Source of the DNA: JBOHSA01 sp050732995
Lineage (GTDB): Bacteria > Gemmatimonadota > Gemmatimonadetes > Gemmatimonadales > GWC2-71-9
Assembly: GCA_050732995.1 (NCBI GenBank)
Contig: JBOHSA010000043.1
Coordinates: 1-9,494, forward strand
Direction of reading: 5' to 3'
Length of the DNA: 9,494 nucleotides
Shown: positions 5,277 through 9,494 of the stretch, piece after piece
Numbering within the stretch: position 1 is the first letter of the stretch
How the letters are laid out: the number at the start of each line of letters is the position of its first letter
The notes under the pieces: generated by a model
The model's input: only the letters and a program-made list of their open reading frames with translations
The model's database searches: none
Told to the model about the DNA's origin: nothing
Program-made: the position numbers and the translations under genes

Positions 5277-8096
5277 CTACCTCCCGGCCCCCGCGGTGGA
5301 CGGCTGGGGCGCCGCGGCGCGGGCGAGGTAGATCCCGTTGAAGAAGAACTTGAACGTGCCGTGCGGCTGGCCGCGGTTCAGAATCTCGGGGCCGAACAGG
5401 AACAGCCGCCCCTTGCCGACATCTGCTTCGGCGGCGGCGATGGCGCCTTTGAGGTACTGTTGGCCCCAGGCCCACCCGCTGCGCAGCGGTGTGTCCGTCG
5501 CGTACCAGGCGACGGCGCGCACGCCCTGCTGGGCGGCCTCAGGGAGAAGCTTCAGCGCCGGACTGTTATCGAAAAAGACGTCCGCCCACTCCCCCATGCC
5601 GTAGGCGACGGGGCGCGTGTTGTTCACCTGCACCTGGAGCACCGACCCCGGCACGTAGAACTTGGTATCGGGGAGCGGCTTCCCGGCGTCGTCCACCAGC
5701 TGATTGGCCACCGGCAGCCCGAGGTGGTGGCCCAGGGCGACGGAGCTGCCGATCGTGATGACCGTGCCGCCGTCCTGGAGGAATTGGCGCAGCTGCGGGA
5801 CGGTCTTTTCGACGGTAACCCGGCCGAGGCGGTCACGGTATTCCGCGGGGATGCTCTGCGGATCCGGCGGGGTGCCGAACCCGCCGCCGCCGCCCCCTCC
5901 GCCAAAGCCCGCCCCGGCCTGGTCGCTCTCGGGAATCGCGCCGTCGGGGAAGACGAGCACATCGAACCGGGCGGCGAGCTTCCCGGCGTCGAGCGTCGGC
6001 GCGTAGACGACCTCGAACGGAAACTCGAAGCGCTCCAGGAGCCAGCGCGTCCAGCCGGAAGGCATGGAGCCGCCGTAGCGATCCCACAACCCGATGCGCA
6101 CGGGGCGCACCCGCATCGTCCTGGCCGGCCGGACCGACACGCCTTCGACGGTGAGGCCCAGGCTGGCGGCCATGGGCCGCAGCTTCGCCGCCGTGGCGGC
6201 GCGGCCGGGGATGTAGATCGTGCCCGCGGGGTAGGTCTTGCCGTTCGCCCGCAGCGGCTCGGTCAGCCAGAAGACGTCCTGCTTGTCGGCCAGCAGGCGA
6301 TTAGTGGCGATCACGGCGTCGTTCACCTGGTGGCTGAGCAGATAGCCGGTCGCCCCATCGGTGCGGGCGACGGTGCCGGCCGGCGGCGTGGCGAACGCCT
6401 CGATCGGCTCGAACGGGCCCTCGACTCCCTGGAGGACGCGATCGAACTGCACGCCCATCTGATAGGCCAGCGTATAGCCGGCGTTGTCGTAGGGCGGAAT
6501 CGGCGGCCCGCCGGGGAATCGGAAGTCGTTCGGGTGATCCTGCGGCTCGAACATGTCCAGGATGTGGGGCCGGAACGCCTGCGCGGTCTTCACGACGTAC
6601 GAGCCGGCGGGGTAGCGCTTGCCGGCCGCCTCGAACGCCGCGGTCGCGCGCTGCACCGTGACGCCGTTCCACCGCAGGGTATTGATGAACTTGGTGGCCG
6701 TGGGGAAATCGGGCTGATCGGCCGAGACGATGTAGATCTGCGGGTCCCGCAGGGTCGGATCGCGCAGCATGTCCCAATAGCGGCGCGGCAGGCCGCGGCC
6801 CCGCCGCAGAGCCGCGCTGGCGGCCGTGTCGGGCGCGGCCGCCTGCTTCACCGCCTCGATCAGCCTGGGGTGCATCGTCCAGGAGTCGCGGCTGCCGCGC
6901 TCGATCGAATTGCGCCCCATCCGGTAGATGTTGAAGAGCAGGGGCTCCCGGTTGCGCGAGGCGTAATCGAGCACCGCGTAGTTCGCCGTCACGGAGTAGT
7001 CGACCGACTGGCGGAAGTGCCAGCGTTGCGGCGTGACGGGGTAGGGGTAGTCGGCGCTCGGCAGCTGGCGGTCCGGCAGGAGCGGGATGTCGACGGGCGT
7101 GGGGTTGCCGATCGTCTCCGTGAGCAGGCCGATCATGTTGTGGAAGTAGGTGGTGGTGCGGAGCCCGCCGTTCCACCACGTGGAGTAGTTCGCGCCCCGG
7201 CGCATGGTGGCGCCCGGCTTGCCCTCGGCCACGAAGCGCCCATGCATGGCGGCGCCCACGGCGTCGATCCCCATCACGACCAGCGGATCGTAGTTGTAAT
7301 TGAAGGGATCGCGGAACGGCGGGGCGAACAGCACGGCCCCCGCGGGGCCGGTCTGATGGTGATTGTAGACGATCTGCGGGAACCACTCGTGGTACAGGAT
7401 GCGCGCCATGTTCTGCGTTTCGGGCTGCGCCACCATGTAGAAGTCGCGGTTGTTGTCGTGCCCGATGTACTTCTGGTAGAGCCGAGGGATGTTGCCGCTG
7501 TTGCGCTTGAGCGAGTCGGGCTCGCGCATGTACCAGCTGGACACGAGGTCCATGCCGTCGGGGTTGGCGTGCACCGCGAGAATGACGACGTCGTCGAGAA
7601 TGCGCCGGGTTTCCGGGTCGTCCCGGCTCACCAGCTGGTAGACGGTCTCCATGAGCTGATGCGCGCCCAGCACCTCGGTGGCGTGCAGGCCACCGTCGAT
7701 CCACACAACGGCCTTGCCTTCGGCGGCCAGGGCGCGGGCCTCCGCGTCCGTGAGCCCTTCGGCCCGCGCGAGTCGCCGCGCGATCTCCTGGTAGCGCGCC
7801 AGATTCCGGTGGTTGTCGGGTGAGGAGATGATCGCCATCAGCTGGGGCCGCCCTTCCGCGGTCTTGCCGATCTCGCGGAGGATCATCCGGGGCGACTCCT
7901 GGTCGAGCTTCTGCCAGAAGGCCTGGAGTTGCGTGTAGGTGGCGAGCCGGTAGTCGGCGCCGATGTCGAACCCGAGCGCCTCCTTGGGCGTCGTGACGCG
8001 CTGCGCCGAGGCGGCGGGCGCGAGGAGCGCCGCGAGCACGGCGAGCGTGATCGCCGGGTGCGGGCGCCGGAGCAACAACATGGTCGGCTGAGTCAT
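5277..8096 (-). CDS. Secreted M14 family zinc carboxypeptidase with C-terminal amidotransferase-like domain
   Basis: This 939-residue exported peptidase has a signal peptide with basic LLLRRPHP, a hydrophobic core and cleavage after Ala-Ser-Ala (about 31). The M14 domain (about 40-400) shows His138 and Glu141 in HATE as zinc ligands, NPDG (178-181), the substrate-binding NNRDF (215-219), NHHQTG (245-250) supplying the third ligand, and Glu327 in LLTETIGNP as catalytic base. A long middle region follows. From about 665 a Rossmann-like domain begins with VRIGLWDRYGGSMPSGW and VLVFPDGAIP, typical of the class I glutamine-amidotransferase-like fold attached to very large M14 proteins. A glycine run (about 729-739) forms a loop within it. 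The expected role is hydrolysis of peptides outside the cytoplasm; the true substrate is unknown. ATG 8096 is chosen over the in-frame ATG at 8126 because GGGAAG lies six bases upstream and the signal peptide then starts normally. Confidence 0.95.
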   Translation of the reverse strand: MTQPTMLLLRRPHPAITLAVLAALLAPAASAQRVTTPKEALGFDIGADYRLATYTQLQAFWQKLDQESPRMILREIGKTAEGRPQLMAIISSPDNHRNLARYQEIARRLARAEGLTDAEARALAAEGKAVVWIDGGLHATEVLGAHQLMETVYQLVSRDDPETRRILDDVVILAVHANPDGMDLVSSWYMREPDSLKRNSGNIPRLYQKYIGHDNNRDFYMVAQPETQNMARILYHEWFPQIVYNHHQTGPAGAVLFAPPFRDPFNYNYDPLVVMGIDAVGAAMHGRFVAEGKPGATMRRGANYSTWWNGGLRTTTYFHNMIGLLTETIGNPTPVDIPLLPDRQLPSADYPYPVTPQRWHFRQSVDYSVTANYAVLDYASRNREPLLFNIYRMGRNSIERGSRDSWTMHPRLIEAVKQAAAPDTAASAALRRGRGLPRRYWDMLRDPTLRDPQIYIVSADQPDFPTATKFINTLRWNGVTVQRATAAFEAAGKRYPAGSYVVKTAQAFRPHILDMFEPQDHPNDFRFPGGPPIPPYDNAGYTLAYQMGVQFDRVLQGVEGPFEPIEAFATPPAGTVARTDGATGYLLSHQVNDAVIATNRLLADKQDVFWLTEPLRANGKTYPAGTIYIPGRAATAAKLRPMAASLGLTVEGVSVRPARTMRVRPVRIGLWDRYGGSMPSGWTRWLLERFEFPFEVVYAPTLDAGKLAARFDVLVFPDGAIPESDQAGAGFGGGGGGGGFGTPPDPQSIPAEYRDRLGRVTVEKTVPQLRQFLQDGGTVITIGSSVALGHHLGLPVANQLVDDAGKPLPDTKFYVPGSVLQVQVNNTRPVAYGMGEWADVFFDNSPALKLLPEAAQQGVRAVAWYATDTPLRSGWAWGQQYLKGAIAAAEADVGKGRLFLFGPEILNRGQPHGTFKFFFNGIYLARAAAPQPSTAGAGR

Positions 8097-8174
8097 AGTG
8101 GTCTTCCCGCTGGGCTGAAGGATCATGGCTGTGAGACGAAGCTTACGCCGTCCGGCGGGGGTCGGCCAGTCACC

Positions 8175-8202
8175 TTGCCACCCCAGCGAGACCGGATAGA
8201 AT
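8175..8202 (+). promoter_or_regulatory. Candidate sigma70 promoter for the DUF1264 lipoprotein gene
   Basis: TTGCCA (8175-8180) and TAGAAT (8197-8202) each match five of six consensus bases and are separated by 16 bases. Transcription would start near 8209 and give a leader of about 65 bases. It is the clearest promoter-like pair in the window. Confidence 0.5.
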
Positions 8203-8262
8203 CTCTCCGCAGTTCTCTCGGTTGATCGTTCTCCGACTCGGTCGTTCCGTGACGCGCTAGCC

Positions 8263-8268
8263 AGGAGG
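8263..8268 (+). promoter_or_regulatory. Consensus ribosome binding site
   Basis: AGGAGG lies five bases before the ATG at 8274, which fixes this start. It is the strongest Shine-Dalgarno sequence in the window and suggests this small lipoprotein is made in quantity compared with its neighbours. Confidence 0.85.
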
Positions 8269-8273
8269 CACCA

Positions 8274-8816
8274 ATGCGCAGCATCCGCTGGGTCGTCCTA
8301 TCGCTCGGTTTCGGCTGCGCCCGTGAGGCGCCGGCCCCGCCCGCCCGCCCCATGGGCCCGGCGGACGGCCACGCTGTCCACGTGCTCGCCCCGCACGTCG
8401 TCGCCGGTCAAGTGTCCGGGCCGTATCATCACTACTGCAAGGTGCTGTCGGCGGAGCCGGTGATCGAGTGTCTGATCTATCTCACCACGGACTCGACCGC
8501 GCGGCTCACGCAGGTCGAGTACATCGTCGCCAAGAGCATTACGCGGACCGACGCCGTTTCGCTGGACGATTGGAACCGGAACTGGCACGATCACGCGCAG
8601 GAGATCGCGACCGGGCGCGTGCAGGTGCTGGACCTGCCCCCGGCGGACGCCAAGAGCGTGGCCGATCTGGTCGCTACAACCGACGGCATCATCTTTCATC
8701 TCTGGGACCACGAGGCGAAAGTGCCGAGCGGCCGGGTGACGATCGCGCAGTCGGTGGGCCACGTGAACATCACGCCGAAGGAGAAGTTCACGGCCGCCGC
8801 ACCCGGCGGGAACTGA
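8274..8816 (+). CDS. DUF1264 / oil-body-associated-protein-like lipoprotein
   Basis: This 180-residue protein matches DUF1264, the domain of plant oil-body-associated proteins, with scattered bacterial and fungal members. Family landmarks are HHYCKVL (52-58), CLIYLTTDSTARLTQVEYIV (66-85), the WHDH motif (104-107) followed by the segment ending GRVQVLDLP, and FHLWDHE (141-147) where relatives carry the tryptophan- and histidine-rich WHTW motif. The N-terminus MRSIRWVVLSLGFGC is a short signal ending in Cys15, followed by an Ala/Pro-rich linker, so export as a lipoprotein is likely. No biochemical function is established. The clustered His, Cys and Trp residues could bind a ligand or metal, but that is conjecture. 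It has its own promoter and a consensus ribosome binding site and is divergent from the M14 peptidase. Its last 29 bases overlap the convergent gene on the other strand. Confidence 0.85.
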   Translation: MRSIRWVVLSLGFGCAREAPAPPARPMGPADGHAVHVLAPHVVAGQVSGPYHHYCKVLSAEPVIECLIYLTTDSTARLTQVEYIVAKSITRTDAVSLDDWNRNWHDHAQEIATGRVQVLDLPPADAKSVADLVATTDGIIFHLWDHEAKVPSGRVTIAQSVGHVNITPKEKFTAAAPGGN

Positions 8817-9494
8817 GCGCGGCGGGCTCCTCGGCGGCAGCCTCCGGCTCCGCGCCCGCCGCCGCGCCGGCCGCCTGAGTGCTGAGCCAGATCCCCGGCA
8901 CGGGGACGGTCACGACCACGTCTTCCGAGATGCGGGGAGGGCGGGCGGCATGGAGCGCGAACGCTTCCTGCAGCTCGGGCGGCGCGCCCCCGATGCCCCG
9001 CAGCGGCAGGGCGATGTGGCTCCCCACCACGCCCACGACGCGGTTCTCGACCAGGTCGGTCAGCGCGCGCCCGGTCAGCGGGTCGCGCAGCTTCGCGAGG
9101 GCGAGATAGCGCTGCCGGGGGTCCCCGGCCGAGATGATGGCGGCCGCGTAGTACACGAGATTGGCCCCGATATGGGCCAACAGCCGGCTCTCGCGCGGGT
9201 CGAGCTCCGAGCCCGCCCACAACGCCGCCAGGCTTGTCAGTTGCACACGGGACTGCGCGGGAAACACCAGCTCGCTGATGGTCGCCAGCCGCTTCCACCC
9301 GTCGCCGACCCGCCCTTCGAGGTGCAGCGTCTCGAACACCAACGTCCCGGAGCCGTTCTCCAGGGACAGCTGGCCGGGAAACCGCAGGGGATGCTGATGG
9401 AAGTCGGCGAGCCGGATCGCCCCGATCCAATGGGTCGCGCGAGGCGGCGCACCGGCCGGGACGGGGGGGGGGGAGGGGGGGGGGGGGGGTAGCG
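8788..9494 (-). CDS. Unrecognised protein, 5' end beyond the window
   Basis: The frame is open from its TGA at 8788 to the right edge, giving 234 visible residues with no start inside the coding-like part. I do not recognise the family. The visible N-terminus is a proline run (five Pro, Ser, three Pro) encoded by the homopolymer tract, then VPAGAPPRATHWIGAIRLAD, where ordinary globular sequence begins. A strand-rich region (23-95) leads into a hydrophobic helix, LLAHIGANLVYYAAAIISAG (104-123). A segment rich in Val and Leu (130-165) and the motif VVVTVPVPGIWL follow. The tail is Ala/Glu-rich and ends in basic RRVRRP. A short form from TTG 9342 would lose the well-formed sequence upstream and is unlikely. 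The proline stretch probably links this domain to another one lying outside the window. It overlaps the DUF1264 gene tail to tail by 29 bases. Confidence 0.6.
   Translation of the reverse strand, partial: LPPPPPSPPPVPAGAPPRATHWIGAIRLADFHQHPLRFPGQLSLENGSGTLVFETLHLEGRVGDGWKRLATISELVFPAQSRVQLTSLAALWAGSELDPRESRLLAHIGANLVYYAAAIISAGDPRQRYLALAKLRDPLTGRALTDLVENRVVGVVGSHIALPLRGIGGAPPELQEAFALHAARPPRISEDVVVTVPVPGIWLSTQAAGAAAGAEPEAAAEEPAALSSRRVRRP
9463..9489. repeat. G11-A-G15 homopolymer tract at the window edge
   Basis: Eleven G (9463-9473), one A and fifteen G (9475-9489) form a 27-base low-complexity run five bases from the end. In the minus-strand gene it encodes proline, serine, proline. It may be why the available sequence stops here, because such tracts break assemblies. 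The exact length should not be trusted. Confidence 0.9.

Larger units (their letters stand above)
8097..8273. promoter_or_regulatory. Divergent intergenic region between the M14 and DUF1264 genes
   Basis: These 177 bases separate two genes transcribed away from each other, so promoters for both should lie here. The rightward side has a good sigma70-like promoter (8175-8202). The leftward side has a GGAAG-type ribosome binding site (8103-8108) before the M14 start but no clear -10/-35 pair that I can identify. Confidence 0.5.

Noticed and set aside
4863..7823. A 986-codon open frame on the + strand, antisense to the M14 gene and the start of the GWxTD-like gene.
   Set aside because: Its translation is Arg/Gly/Pro-rich with no motifs, while the minus strand encodes complete M14 catalytic motifs. 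Long antisense frames are expected at this GC content.
8696..9430. A 244-codon minus-strand frame overlapping the right-edge gene in another register.
   Set aside because: Arg/Pro/Ala-rich shadow sequence. The other register gives a varied, protein-like sequence extending smoothly upstream.

Overview
This is a high-GC bacterial window whose genes mostly encode secreted or membrane-anchored proteins. A lipoprotein alpha/beta hydrolase, a BepA-like M48 protease, a very large secreted M14 peptidase with a C-terminal amidotransferase-like domain and a GWxTD-like protein together resemble Gemmatimonadota and similar Gram-negative soil lineages. That placement is an inference from gene content and base composition; no phylogenetic marker gene is present.

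Layout. Positions 1-483 hold no convincing gene but are structured. They contain short direct repeats, then a clean 3' half of tRNA-Ile(GAT) at 344-386 with no matching 5' half, then four degenerate copies of a 13-bp unit in exact register (406-457). The half-tRNA is best read as an attachment-site scar. The left ~343 bases would then be the end of an integrated element and everything to the right would be chromosomal flank. Next come three + strand genes in tandem: a DUF456 membrane protein (484-990), an alpha/beta-hydrolase lipoprotein (1039-2016) and an M48 metalloprotease lipoprotein (2041-3504). A GC-rich hairpin fills the 21-bp gap to the convergent minus-strand pair. That pair, read right to left, is the M14 peptidase (8096-5277) followed 20 bases later by a GWxTD-like protein (about 5256-3526). 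A divergent + strand gene for a DUF1264 lipoprotein (8274-8816) has the best promoter and ribosome binding site in the window. Its 3' end overlaps an unrecognised minus-strand gene (8788 to the right edge) that enters a long proline-coding homopolymer tract and is cut by the window end.

How the genes work together. Five of the six complete proteins carry a lipobox or an export signal (the GWxTD-like signal is tentative), and the sixth is a multi-pass membrane protein. This looks like an envelope and extracellular-hydrolysis neighbourhood: M48 for outer-membrane protein quality control, M14 for peptide hydrolysis, and accessory lipoproteins. I do not see a defence system, a biosynthetic cluster or a CRISPR array. 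The signals most worth following are the orphan tRNA half with its adjacent 13-bp repeats, and a perfect 15-bp inverted repeat in the first codons of the GWxTD-like gene, which also lacks a conventional start codon.
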